Positions 47,957 to 64,000 of a DNA stretch of 64,000 nt are shown piece by piece. A program made the position numbers and the translations under genes. The notes under the pieces were generated by a model, which was not told the origin of the DNA, did not search any database, and worked only from the letters and a program-made list of their open reading frames with translations. Position 1 is the stretch's first letter, and the number at the start of each line of letters is the position of its first letter. This DNA comes from Tragulus kanchil (taxonomy: Eukaryota > Chordata > Mammalia > Artiodactyla > Tragulidae). The DNA is taken from assembly GCA_022376925.1 (NCBI GenBank), contig JAIOJX010000005.1, positions 91,547,001 to 91,611,000 on the forward strand. The letters run 5' to 3'.

Positions 47957-50085
47957 TTTGGAAAGTTTGTCAGGTGAGTGAAAGAATTTTTTCTAGTCAA
48001 GCATTGTGAATAATAAGATGGCATTTTAAATGAATTCTGATAAGGTGTGCACTACATAAAAAGAAAACCACGATCTGTTGATGATGATATGGCTTCAGTT
48101 AATACAGCTTTTTAAAAAAGCAATGTTGAAAAACTGTACCTGTGTCTTGGCTAGTATACTGCAGTATATATATATAAACTGCATCAAAATGTAACTTACA
48201 TGGATTTTATGACTATCATGGAAAATCCAAAGGTAAATTTCCTTGTTAGTAAGTGCATCTTTTTATACTAGTGTATTGGAATCAACCATACAATATATAC
48301 AACAGTTTTATTTCTTTTATCCATGCTCCCTGTTTTTATTTCTTTCTTCTTGGAAGAATTTCTGAAAGCAAATGGAGCAAATTCTAGAGTATCTAAGTAT
48401 CTGAAAACAGGCCAATTCCCACCCAAAGGACAGAGAAAAATCAGAGAAACAGTGACCTCCAGTGGCCACCTAAAATAGACATTGGCAGCACTCCAGGAAT
48501 CTAAACCTAGTACCAAAGGTGTATGTATTTATTCTACAGCTGTATTTACTATGAAAGAAAATAGCAACAGTGGATCTTTTTTATTTCTAATTTTATGCTT
48601 AAAAATATAAATAAGTTCCTTGTCAAGTCATAGATGGTTATTTCCATATAGCAACTGACAAGTACAATAATTGTGTTCTCTCAGTTCATATTCTCTAAAA
48701 TAAGTGAATAGTATCTACCATGAATTATATAGACTCAAGGGTAAAATAACTTACCAGCAAAGAGAATTATGGACTAAACTCAGTATTTATAGGATATTCA
48801 AATATAGGAAAGGAATAGTTTTCATGATCAAAATAGAGGATATTGCAAAGTGCTTAATTTGAAGAACACACAGGCATAAATCTACCTCTCTTTCATTCTC
48901 TTTGCATTTTCCACAGTTTGGAGTTTATTTAGATTTGGAACCATGATCTTGAATTAAGAAAAACTAGAGAGTTGTGAAGGCTTCCCAGGTGGTACTTGTA
49001 AGGTGCGGGCTACATAAAAACGAAAGACCACGATCTATGATTGTTTGGAAAGTTTGTCAGGTGAGTGAAAGAATTTTCTAGTCAAGCATTGTGAATAATA
49101 AGATGGCATTTTAAATGAATTCTGATAAGGTGTGCACTACATAAAAAGAAAACCACGATCTGTTGATGATGATATGGCTTCAGTTAATACAGCTTTTTAA
49201 AAAAGCAATGTTGAAAAACTGTACCTGTGTCTTGGCTAGTATACTGCAGTATATATATATAAACTGCATCAAAATGTAACTTACATGGATTTTATGACTA
49301 TCATGGAAAATCCAAAGGTAAATTTCCTTGTTAGTAAGTGCATCTTTTTATACTAGTGTATTGGAATCAACCATACAATATATACAACAGTTTTATTTCT
49401 TTTATCCATGCTCCCTGTTTTTATTTCTTTCTTCTTGGAAGAATTTCTGAAAGCAAATGGAGCAAATTCTAGAGTATCTAAGTATCTGAAAACAGGCCAA
49501 TTCCCACCCAAAGGACAGAGAAAAATCAGAGAAACAGTGACCTCCAGTGGCCACCTAAAATAGACATTGGCAGCACTCCAGGAATCTAAACCTAGTACCA
49601 AAGGTGTATGTATTTATTCTACAGCTGTATTTACTATGAAAGAAAATAGCAACAGTGGATCTTTTTTATTTCTAATTTTATGCTTAAAAATATAAATAAG
49701 TTCCTTGTCAAGTCATAGATGGTTATTTCCATATAGCAACTGACAAGTACAATAATTTGTGTTCTCTCAGTTCATATTCTCTAAATTAAGTGAATAGTAT
49801 CTACCATGAATTATATAGACTCAAGGGTAAAATAACTTACCAGCAAAGAGAATTATGGACTAAACTCAGTATTTATAGGATATTCAAATATAGGAAAGGA
49901 ATAGTTTTCATGATCAAAATAGAGGATATTGCAAAGTGCTTAATTTGAAGAACACACAGGCATAAATCTACCTCTCTTTCATTCTCTTTGCATTTTCCAC
50001 AGTTTGGAGTTTATTTAGATTTGGAACCATGATCTTGAATTAAGAAAAACTAGAGAGTTGTGAAGGCTTCCCAGGTGGTACTAGT
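47957..50085 (+). repeat. Tandem duplication, period about 1087
   Basis: Unit 1 runs 47957-49043, unit 2 49044 to about 50085. T-run differences occur near 47991/49077 and 48668/49755. Positions 49000-49043, at the end of unit 1, are a degraded third version of the unit's own sequence near 48043-48085. Confidence 0.95.
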
Positions 50086-50290
50086 GGTAAAGAACCTGCT
50101 TGTCAACGCAAGAGACGTAAGAGATATGGGTTCAGTCCCTGGGTCCAGAAGATCCCCTGGAGAAGGGCATGGCAGTCCACTCTAGTATTCTTGCCTGGAG
50201 AATTCCATGGACAGAGGGGCCTGATGGGCTCTCAACAGTCCATGTGGTCACAAAGAGTCAGACACGACTGAGCGGCTGATACTTCACTTC
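50062..50290 (+). mobile_element. Bov-tA SINE
   Basis: Begins GGCTTCCCAGGTGGTACTAG, then TAAAGAACCTGCTTGTC, TATTCTTGCCTGGAGAATTCC and GTCAGACACGACTGAGCG. The first 20 bases also occur at about 48979-49000, where the tandem junction cuts the copy off. Confidence 0.9.
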
Positions 50291-50671
50291 AGAGAATTAT
50301 GAAGCAAACAAAAAATAAAAATTCCTAAATTTTTTTCATATACAGTCCCATCAAGAACAGAGTTTAAGTGAGAGAAAGGCTTTCAAAGTGACAAATTTTA
50401 GGGCTTACTGTGTAAAAGTTCCAGAATGTATATAGCACTTGTCAACGTAAAGGTGTCAGTGTCACTTTAAAACACACAGCTGCCCATTTTACTCTCTTGA
50501 ATTTTTCTTCTACAAATATGAAAGAGCTTTAAGTATTAAAACTCCCAGGTGACATGGAATTCTTAAATTCTTGGAAACTGCTTTCAGGGACAAACGTAGG
50601 ATAACTCAGCAAAGGTAAACCAAGGAGATTTTCCTCATGAATAATTAATCCAAGATAATAGCTGAGAGGTG
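50291..50671. other. PHYHIPL intron, no recognised element
   Basis: Short intron stretch between two SINEs. Nothing recognised. Confidence 0.45.
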
Positions 50672-50934
50672 TTTTTTTTTTAAGTTTTGGCCTCTTTTAT
50701 TGGATTTTATTTATTTATTTTCATCCATCTTTATTCTTTGGCCTATGTGGGCCTCCCATTGCAGTGGCCCCTCTCATTGCAGAGCACCAGCTCTGGGCAG
50801 ATGCGCTCCAGAGCACTGGCTCCTAATTGGACACACTGGTCCAGCCACTCTGCAGCATGTGGGATATTCCTGGGCCAGGGATTGAACTGCACTGTAAGGC
50901 GGACTCTCTACCCACTGAACCACCAGGGAAGCCC
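50672..50934 (-). mobile_element. CHR-type tRNA-derived SINE
   Basis: The + strand shows TCTTTGGCCTATGTGGGCC, GCATGTGGGATATTCC and CACCAGGGAAGCCC in the order expected for a reversed element. Confidence 0.8.
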
Positions 50935-54633
<3,699 letters not shown>

Positions 54634-55015
54634 CTAAGAAAGGAACAAAGGAAAGTAGGAAGGGATGGAGGGAGAGATAAAATGAATTAATACAGCAGTA
54701 TAGCTTGAATCAATTGTAAACAGTGTGGAGGAACTTATTAAATTCCTGGCTAATGACACAAGTTTCCTGTTTAAAGATATTTAGCAGTTATTATCTTCAA
54801 ATCTCTTATTCTTCAGATGTAAAAATTAAGGCCTAATTTGATCAAGAGACATGCCAAGATCACACAGCTAGCTAATGACATAAATGTACGTGTTTCATTT
54901 TCTTGATTTCTAGTATAATGTTCTTCTCTGTACAGTCCTTAACATGCTCCTTAAAATGCAACATTCTAATACTAAATGATAAAATAACACAAACAAAAAA
55001 CATTAAATAAAATTC
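54634..55015. other. PHYHIPL intron, possible old MIR-like stretch
   Basis: The part near 54810-54890 (CAAGAGACATGCCAAGATCACACAG) weakly resembles a MIR tail. Otherwise nothing is recognised. Confidence 0.35.
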
Positions 55016-55251
55016 GGGATTCCCTGGTGGTCCAGTGGGTAAAGACTTCACCTTGCAGTGCAAGGGGCGCCAGTTCAATCCCTGGCCTGGGAAGATCCCA
55101 CATGCTGTAGAGTGGCTGGACCGGTGTGTCCAATTAGGAGCCAGTGCTCTACTACAAGAGGGGCCACTGCAATGGGAGGCCCACAGAGGCCGAAGAACAA
55201 AGATGGATGAAAATAAATAAATGAAAGACCAATAAAAAGAGGTCGAAAAAA
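55016..55251 (+). mobile_element. CHR-type tRNA-derived SINE
   Basis: Starts GGGATTCCCTGGTGGTCCAG, then GTGCAAGGGGCGCCAGTTC and GGGAAGATCCCACATGC, and ends in a GAATAAA-rich A tail near 55215-55251. Forward orientation. Confidence 0.82.
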
Positions 55252-57509
55252 ATTAAGAAAGAAAACATTAAATAAAATTCAATAGATTTAGTATTTTAAA
55301 ATATTCTATTTATTTCATATATTATTGTTGTTCAGTCAGATAAGCCCATTGAAGAGACAATATTTTTTTAAATAAATGACTGTTTCACATACAAATGTGG
55401 TAATATTTGTTTTAACTATATTCAAGTATAGAGGCTATATGTCACAAAAATGTCTAGGTATTTTTAAACAATGATTAATAAGGTAATTAAACCTGCTAGT
55501 TAACTATTCACTGTATTTCCAAAGATATGGTATTCTAAGTGTGGAATGAAGAAGGGGGGTGAAATTGTGGACTCCCTCACCATTTAATGCTAAACATTTC
55601 AAAGATAATTGAAAGAAGTTAAATGTCAGCAAAGAGAATATCCAACACTATAAAGAAAATTGGAACATGGGAAAATGTCTTGTCAATCTTGTTCTATCAC
55701 ACTTATCTGTACGTATAAGTCTCACTCATCATTAGCACGTATAATTACATATCTAGTAAAATGTGTAAGTTCCAGATAAGAATTCTTCCAAAAGATTTTA
55801 CAAGTTAAAATTTAGTATCAATATTAAAATAAGATCAGTTTTCCTATCAGTAAAAACACTGAAACATAAGAAAGAATTCTTAAGTTAGAGATCTATTATC
55901 CTCTCTACACTACTTCTGAAGGGAGACATATATCAGTTAAGATACCTGATAAGCACATCAATAAGCGCACAAACATCAGAGAACTGTTACATGTCTAAAA
56001 CAGCTAAAGGTTACTTTTACTCTCAAACCATAAAATAAAAGCAACTACATAAAGCAATTTTCAGCCCTTAAGTATTTTAACAAATATTCTAAAGCTTATA
56101 AGCTGCCATCACAGCCTTCCTCTGTCAATTATAGGGAAAAAAGTGTGCTTCAGTGGAAAAACATGAACTGTCTATTGCACTTGCTTCTGGTTCTTTTCCT
56201 CTGATTTTGTGGAATCTATTCTGCAACTCTGTAATTTGTAGACACCTGATACCAATTCAGCTATTCTTGTCTAAATACACACAAGTGAATTCTGTCTAGT
56301 GGAAGTACACCGAGTCCCCTGCCCTTGTTCTTATCCTACCCCCTACTAGTTTTGCAGATGACTGTTTCACATACAATGTGGTGATATATTAAATGAGGTC
56401 GAAAAACATTAAGAAAGAAAACATTAAATAAAATTCAATAGATTTAGTATTTTAAAATATTCTATTTATTTCATATATTATTGTTGTTCAGTCAGATAAG
56501 CCCATTGAAGAGACAATATTTTTTTAAATAAATGACTGTTTCACATACAAATGTGGTAATATTTGTTTTAACTATATTCAAGTATAGAGGCTATATGTCA
56601 CAAAAATGTCTAGGTATTTTTAAACAATGATTAATAAGGTAATTAAACCTGCTAGTTAACTATTCACTGTATTTCCAAAGATATGGTATTCTAAGTGTGG
56701 AATGAAGAAGGGGTGAAATTGTGGACTCCCTCACCATTTAATGCTAAACATTTCAAAGATAATTGAAAGAAGTTAAATGTCAGCAAAGAGAATATCCAAC
56801 ACTATAAAGAAAATTGGAACATGGGAAAATGTCTTGTCAATCTTGTTCTATCACACTTATCTGTACGTATAAGTCTCACTCATCATTAGCACGTATAATT
56901 ACATATCTAGTAAAATGTGTAAGTTCCAGATAAGAATTCTTCCAAAAGATTTTACAAGTTAAAATTTAGTATCAATATTAAAATAAGATCAGTTTTCCTA
57001 TCAGTAAAAACACTGAAACATAAGAAAGAATTCTTAAGTTAGAGATCTATTATCCTCTCTACACTACTTCTGAAGGGAGACATATATCAGTTAAGATACC
57101 TGATAAGCACATCAATAAGCGCACAAACATCAGAGAACTGTTACATGTCTAAAACAGCTAAAGGTTACTTTTACTCTCAAACCATAAAATAAAAGCAACT
57201 ACATAAAGCAATTTTCAGCCCTTAAGTATTTTAACAAATATTCTAAAGCTTATAAGCTGCCATCACAGCCTTCCTCTGTCAATTATAGGGAAAAAAGTGT
57301 GCTTCAGTGGAAAAACATGAACTGTCTATTGCACTTGCTTCTGGTTCTTTTCCTCTGATTTTGTGGAATCTATTCTGCAACTCTGTAATTTGTAGACACC
57401 TGATACCAATTCAGCTATTCTTGTCTAAATACACACAAGTGAATTCTGTCTAGTGGAAGTACACCGAGTCCCCTGCCCTTGTTCTTATCCTACCCCCTAC
57501 TAGTTTTGC
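55239..57509 (+). repeat. Tandem duplication, period about 1156
   Basis: Unit 1 runs 55239 to about 56354, then a 40-base degraded shadow (56355-56394) of the unit's own 55372-55410, then unit 2 56395-57509. A G run is six long near 55553 and four near 56710. Confidence 0.95.
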
Positions 57510-57793
57510 CTCCACTTGTACATTTATTTCAATATCCTGATACTTAAAAACGTCTTTTTTCTGGATCACCCTTTGAATTGGCTGTATTAATAAAACCTCA
57601 TCAGGGTGTTAAAATCCTTAACAAGTGTTCGATTTTATGTCTGTATGACAGTCAAGATTTCACCTTGCTTTAAAAAAGAAAGTATTTTACCCATATATTT
57701 GGCATTTCAGTTTCTGACAAGATTTACTGGAAGGATACATCTCTTAAATGACATAATTTTCATTCTTCCGAATGTCAAGTATATAAGTAATCA

Positions 57794-58120
<327 letters not shown>

Positions 58121-58923
58121 TTATTTTTTTCTAGTTTGCAAGGCCATTGGCTGTGTACCTGTTTCTGAACTCATCTAATTACTAAATTTGAGATTTCATT
58201 TTGTCTTTTTATGTTACTTAAAGACATATTATCAAAAAACAGAATTAAAAATTTTTACATCAGAGAACTGTTACATGTCTAAAACAGCTAAAGGTTACTT
58301 TTACTCTCAAACCATAAAATAAAAGCAACTACATAAAGCAATTTTCAGCCCTTAAGTATTTTAACAAATATTCTAAAGCTTATAAGCTGCCATCACAGCC
58401 TTCCTCTGTCAATTATAGGGAAAAAAGTGTGCTTCAGTGGAAAAACATGAACTGTCTATTGCACTTGCTTCTGGTTCTTTTCCTCTGATTTTGTGGAATC
58501 TATTCTGCAACTCTGTAATTTGTAGACACCTGATACCAATTCAGCTATTCTTGTCTAAATACACACAAGTGAATTCTGTCTAGTGGAAGTACACCGAGTC
58601 CCCTGCCCTTGTTCTTATCCTACCCCCTACTAGTTTTGCCTCCACTTGTACATTTATTTCAATATCCTGATACTTAAAAACGTCTTTTTTCTGGATCACC
58701 CTTTGAATTGGCTGTATTAATAAAACCTCATCAGGGTGTTAAAATCCTTAACAAGTGTTCGATTTTATGTCTGTATGACAGTCAAGATTTCACCTTGCTT
58801 TAAAAAAGAAAGTATTTTACCCATATATTTGGCATTTCAGTTTCTGACAAGATTTACTGGAAGGATACATCTCTTAAATGACATAATTTTCATTCTTCCG
58901 AATGTCAAGTATATAAGTAATCA

Positions 58924-59250
<327 letters not shown>

Positions 59251-59411
59251 TTATTTTTTTCTAGTTTGCAAGGCCATTGGCTGTGTACCTGTTTCTGAAC
59301 TCATCTAATTACTAAATTTGAGATTTCATTTTGTTCATGAAGTAATATGAGTGTTAATGACAGTAACACTATCATTAAAAGATCATATTATCAACAAAAC
59401 CAGAATTAAAA

Positions 59412-59680
59412 AAAAATTTTTTGGCCTCTTTTATTGGTCCTTCATTTATATATTTTCATCCATTTTAGTTCTTTGGCCTGTGTGGGCCTCCCATCGTAGT
59501 GGCCTCTCTCACTGCAGAGCACGGGCTCTGGGCACATGTGCTCTAGAGTGCTGGCTCATACTGGGACACACGGGTCCAGCCACTCCACGACACGTGGGAT
59601 CTTCCTGTGCCAGGGATCGAACTGGAGCCCCTTGCACTGCAAGGCGGACTCTTTACCCAGTGGACCACTAGGGAAGCCCA
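59412..59680 (-). mobile_element. CHR-type SINE (copy 1)
   Basis: The + strand shows TTCTTTGGCCTGTGTGGGCC, ACACGTGGGATCTTCCTGTG and ACCACTAGGGAAGCCC. It is repeated in shortened form at 60600-60786. Confidence 0.82.
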
Positions 59681-61700
59681 AAACAAATTAACCAGCCCTT
59701 ATCACCTCTACATTTTAAATCTTCTTTTCCAATTTCTGCTTCCACAGAATTAAAAACAAGAACACTGATGATCCATCTTTCTAATCTATATAAGATTAGC
59801 CTTACATGGTAGGTTCCAATTGACTCTGCTCTAAAGTAATACTAGGTGTTTTAAGCTAGAAGAAATCAGCAATGTTGATAATGAAAGAGTTCTGCCAAAT
59901 ACAGGGAAAGGTTTTTTTTTTTTTTTTGATCCATGAGGTATTAGTGACAGTCTACAAAAATCACTCCTCTTTTCCCCTTTTGGAAATTTATATGTAGAAA
60001 TGCCATGTAATGTTTATGCTACATATAACAAATAATATAAATGACCATTCTTTTAACAGTTACGATGTTAAGGATTACTCTAAGAATCTTTTACCTGTTG
60101 TAGCCATGTTGATTGATATCATTAAAATCTTGAAGAACTCATCTAACATCTGGTTACTTTATAGACTATGTACCACATTCTCAATTAGAAAAAATGCTAT
60201 TGCTTTGGCTAATATTATAGAACAGAATATGATGGATTATAGGACAAAAAGAGAAAACAGAGTTGCCAAGTTTGCTTCTTATGTAGGAAAGACATACTCA
60301 ATGAAATTTTACTCCACTTCTCCTTCCTATTTTCCCTTCTCCCAAGCCAACATAAAACTCAATGCTCGAGAAAAAAAAAAATGTAATTACTATTCATATG
60401 ATAAAAAATCACAGATCATAAAACAGCTACATAACTTATTCTTTAACATAATAAAATAGCAAATCTTGATCAACAATACTTAAAGGAACAATAATGAATT
60501 TTGTAACAACACCTTCCATTTCCAGATTAGTTTGTGCTCTTTAGTCTCACATGGGCTTCCCAGGTGGTGCAGTGGTAAAGAATCTGCCTGCCATTCATTT
60601 TTTAAAGTTCTTTGGCCTGTGTGGGCCTCCCATCGTAGTGTTTTGCGCATCTAGAGTGCTGGCTCATACTGGGACACACGGGTCCAGCCACTCCACGACA
60701 CGTGGGATCTTCCTGTGCCAGGGATCGAACTGGAGCCCTTGCACTGCAAGGCGGACTCTTTACCCAGTGGACCACTAGGGAAGCCCAAAACAAATTAACC
60801 AGCCCTTATCACCTCTACATTTTAAATCTTCTTTTCCAATTTCTGCTTCCACAGAATTAAAAACAAGAACACTGATGATCCATCTTTCTAATCTATATAA
60901 GATTAGCCTTACATGGTAGGTTCCAATTGACTCTGCTCTAAAGTAATACTAGGTGTTTTAAGCTAGAAGAAATCAGCAATGTTGATAATGAAAGAGTTCT
61001 GCCAAATACAGGGAAAGGTTTTTTTTTTTTTTTTGATCCATGAGGTATTAGTGACAGTCTACAAAAATCACTCCTCTTTTCCCCTTTTGGAAATTTATAT
61101 GTAGAAATGCCATGTAATGTTTATGCTACATATAACAAATAATATAAATGACCATTCTTTTAACAGTTACGATGTTAAGGATTACTCTAAGAATCTTTTA
61201 CCTGTTGTAGCCATGTTGATTGATATCATTAAAATCTTGAAGAACTCATCTAACATCTGGTTACTTTATAGACTATGTACCACATTCTCAATTAGAAAAA
61301 ATGCTATTGCTTTGGCTAATATTATAGAACAGAATATGATGGATTATAGGACAAAAAGAGAAAACAGAGTTGCCAAGTTTGCTTCTTATGTAGGAAAGAC
61401 ATACTCAATGAAATTTTACTCCACTTCTCCTTCCTATTTTCCCTTCTCCCAAGCCAACATAAAACTCAATGCTCGAGAAAAAAAAAAATGTAATTACTAT
61501 TCATATGATAAAAAATCACAGATCATAAAACAGCTACATAACTTATTCTTTAACATAATAAAATAGCAAATCTTGATCAACAATACTTAAAGGAACAATA
61601 ATGAATTTTGTAACAACACCTTCCATTTCCAGATTAGTTTGTGCTCTTTAGTCTCACATGGGCTTCCCAGGTGGTGCAGTGGTAAAGAATCTGCCTGCCA
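59448..61700 (+). repeat. Tandem duplication, period about 1107-1139
   Basis: Unit 1 runs from about 59448 to 60593, unit 2 from about 60594 to 61700. Near its start, unit 2 has lost about 32 bases of the SINE (around 60641-60650). One C-run difference lies near 59628/60736. Both units contain the same 149-codon chance frame and a poly-T run (59915-59929, 61020-61034). Confidence 0.94.
60600..60786 (-). mobile_element. CHR-type SINE (copy 2, internally deleted)
   Basis: Same as 59412-59680 but with a short deletion replacing the middle, which sits at the start of a tandem unit. Confidence 0.75.
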
Positions 61701-61862
61701 ATGAAGGAGACTTGGGGTCAAACCCTGGGTCGGGAAGATTCCTTGGAGTAGGAAATGGCAACTCACTCCAGCATTCTTGCCTGGAAAATCCCATGGACAG
61801 AGGAGCCTGGTGGGCTACAGTCCATGGTGTTGCAGAGCTGGACATGACTGAGCTCATACACA
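61659..61862 (+). mobile_element. Bov-tA SINE (first 42 bases also at 60552-60593)
   Basis: Begins TGGGCTTCCCAGGTGGTGCAG and AAAGAATCTGCCTGCC, ends with GCTGGACATGACTGAGC. The first copy is cut at the tandem junction. Confidence 0.9.
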
Positions 61863-62375
61863 TAAGATCCACACAGACCCACACACTTTTGATGATTCAG
61901 TCTCATTACATCATTCCTCCACGTTGTCTCATCCTAAGTTGTGCTGTGGCCAGATAAACTTGATGACAATCAAATACTAATTTGAAAGTAATTAAAGTTC
62001 TTTATTGTCATTTTTGGAAAATACTTATAAAAATGCTTCTTCTCTCATATACTCCCTCACACCCTAGTTTCCCCAGATTCCCACTCAATGAAACTCCCAG
62101 AAAAATTTCTACCTCACCTTTTTTTTCCCCTCCTTACTTGGCCTCACAGAATCCCCAAATTGCTTCCTGCTAAAGCCTTTCAAAAGTCAAGTGAAGGGAA
62201 TAAAACAAAGTGGAATCACTTTGATGGGCTTGGCAAAGGCAATAAATGTGCAAACGATAATTTTTGCTCTATTTAGAAAAGCTGACATTTTCTGACTGTA
62301 GTTACCTTCAACATGTAAGGAACATTAAATGAAAACCTCTCTGGACTAGCAGGAGAAATTTCTGTACAAATCACA
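61863..62375. other. PHYHIPL intron, no recognised element
   Basis: Single-copy sequence between the SINE and the L1 5' region. Nothing recognised. Confidence 0.45.
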
Positions 62376-64000
62376 TTCATTATAAGGAGGAACAAGATGG
62401 CTGAGGAGTAGGACCGGGAGCTTATTTCTTTTCACAAACACATCAAAAACACATCTACAAGTGGAACGATTTGCACAGAACATCTAAATGCTGACAAAAG
62501 ATCTCAGCTTTCCAAAAGGGCAAGAAAAGTTCCATGTAACCAAGCAAGATGAAAGAACAAAGAAACAAAAAACAAGAGAGAAAGGCACTGGATAGGACCT
62601 GTGCCCCAGGGAGGGAGCTATGAAGGCAGAGAAATTCCCGTGCCCTGGGGAGTCCCCTCACTGAGGGGTGGGAAGTGTGGGGAGGATCAGCTGAGACAGA
62701 GGCAGAACTCTGGAGCCTCAGAGGAGAGCACAGCAACCAGTGTGCCACAGACAAGACAGAGTGACCTGCACAGACAGTTGGCACTGCCACCCTGTGCTCC
62801 CCACCCTGAGATGCTCATTCACTGGTATGGGCAGCAGCTGAATGCTGACGCACAAGCTACCGACGTCAGACTCAGGGAAAGCACCAGGACTGCCTGTGGA
62901 GAGACAGCCTGGGGAGACTGGACTGTGACAGCTGAGGGTGTCCTCCAAAGAAGCTGGGTTCACCAGAGAGGCAAGGCACTCTGATACTGGGGGGAGGACA
63001 ATGAGAGAGTGAGACCGCCATGGGAGCTTCTTTCCATGTGTGCATGCCCTCAGACACCTGGATACCACCTCTGTGAACTCTGAGGGTGGGCAGGAGCTAT
63101 CACCACCATTGTGGTCTCCAGAGATGGGCATAGGCTGCTGTGGAAACTAGGGACCTGGCAGCAGAAGCCAGTTCCTGCCCCTGCAGTCTGGGGAAGCATG
63201 CATGGGTGGTGAGCAGGCACCAAACACAGCCTTTGCTGTCCTGGGAGGGTATGGGCCTGAGTCGCACTGGAGATCCAGGAGTAGGTGTCAGTCACTGCCC
63301 CTGTTGTTCTGGAGGCATACAGGCCACCACTGTGGCTTGGGGGACTCAGGTGGGAGCTGATCACTGCTGCCGCCTGCCATACCAGGAGAGCATACATGGG
63401 GTGCTGCACCTATACACCCCATATATACACCCCAGCACACACTGAAGAGGCAGAAAGCATCAAATTAAAAGCAGCCCCTCACTTCTACACACGATGGTAG
63501 AACAGAAGGACTTGAGCTCACCTCTTACAAAAACACCAAAATCACAACTAACTGCTGAACAACCACTGACAAAATATACTGGAACCTACCAAAAGAAGTT
63601 TTACACCTGAAGACAAAGAAGCAGCCATGAGATGGTAGGAAGGGTGTCTTCACAAGATCATCAAATCCCATACCAACTGGGTGGGAGGCCCGCAGACTGA
63701 AAAATGATTGTATCATAGTTTCCCACAGGAGTGAGAGTTCTGAGCCCCATGTCAGGCTCCAGAACCTAAGAGTCCGGCATTGCAAGAAGGAGCCTCCAGA
63801 GCATTTGACTTTGAAAACCACAGGGTCTACAGTGTAGAAGCTCCACAAGACTGGCACACTTAGGTGGTGCGTGCAAGATTTCATGTACACTGGGACCCAG
63901 CATGGACCAGTGACTCCACCAGAGTTTGGGCTAGACATACCAGTGGGTTCTGGAAGGTCTCCTGGGAAGGTGGGGTGGAGTCATGGAGTTGGCTGTAGCA
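62376..64000 (+). mobile_element. 5' UTR of a ruminant L1, cut by the window end
   Basis: Starts near GGAGGAACAAGATGGCTGAG, a typical cetartiodactyl L1 5' start, followed by ACACATCTACAAGTGGAACG. From about 63485 a second L1 5'-type block begins (GAGCTCACCTCTTACAAAAA, ATCACAACTAACTGCTGAAC, CTGAGCCCCATGTCAGGCTC). No ORF1 is reached. Open frames in this stretch are side effects of its GC content. Confidence 0.82.

Noticed and set aside
60010..60459. 149-codon open frame on +, present again at 61117-61566
   Set aside because: Low-complexity Asn/Lys/Ile-rich composition from AT-rich intron, no family resemblance. The second copy is due to the tandem duplication, so repetition is not evidence of coding.
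62601..63500. Several overlapping 100-140 codon frames on both strands
   Set aside because: They lie in the GC-rich 5' UTR of an L1 and show no homology to L1 ORF1 or any other protein.

Overview
This is nuclear DNA from a ruminant (Pecora: cattle, sheep, goat or deer type). The evidence is BovB (RTE) LINE sequence, many Bov-tA SINEs, CHR-type tRNA-derived SINEs and ruminant L1 elements inside long introns with GT-AG splice sites. Nothing bacterial or viral is visible, and the species cannot be named from this sequence alone.

Two protein-coding genes meet tail to tail. The + strand (about 1-45 kb) carries eight exons encoding the C-terminal two thirds of FAM13C, 386 residues plus stop when one copy of each exon is read. 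The - strand (about 59-44.7 kb) carries the last four exons of PHYHIPL, 340 residues plus stop. All intron phases join correctly. The same convergent FAM13C/PHYHIPL pair is known in other mammals (human 10q21), which supports both calls. Their 3' ends meet near 44.7-46.4 kb, where poly(A) signals for both strands lie within 30 bases.

Layout: 1-4.6 kb FAM13C exons A and B, BovB and Bov-tA; 5.5-13.66 kb a broken, near-complete antisense L1 in an intron; 14.2-18.8 kb exons C and D; 19-29.5 kb a long intron with SINEs and a truncated L1; 29.5-35.2 kb exons E, F and G; 41-42.2 kb the last FAM13C exon; 42.2-46.4 kb the overlapping 3' UTRs; 46.4-59.2 kb PHYHIPL exons; 62.4-64 kb the 5' region of a + strand L1 cut by the window edge.

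The dominant unexplained structure is serial duplication. I count 18 head-to-tail direct duplications with a hand-measured period of 1053-1192 bases (mean about 1106). Copies are nearly identical. They differ mainly in homopolymer length, and many junctions carry a short garbled stretch. They occur in introns, exons, UTRs and repeats alike, and three pairs overlap to give triple copies. Exons B, C, F, G and H of FAM13C and exon 2 of PHYHIPL each appear twice. If real, several of these would break the reading frames. The simplest reading is that about 19 contigs or reads were joined end to end without collapsing their roughly 1.1 kb overlaps, so the true locus is about 45 kb. I found no new biological system that I can defend. 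This pattern is the observation most worth checking.
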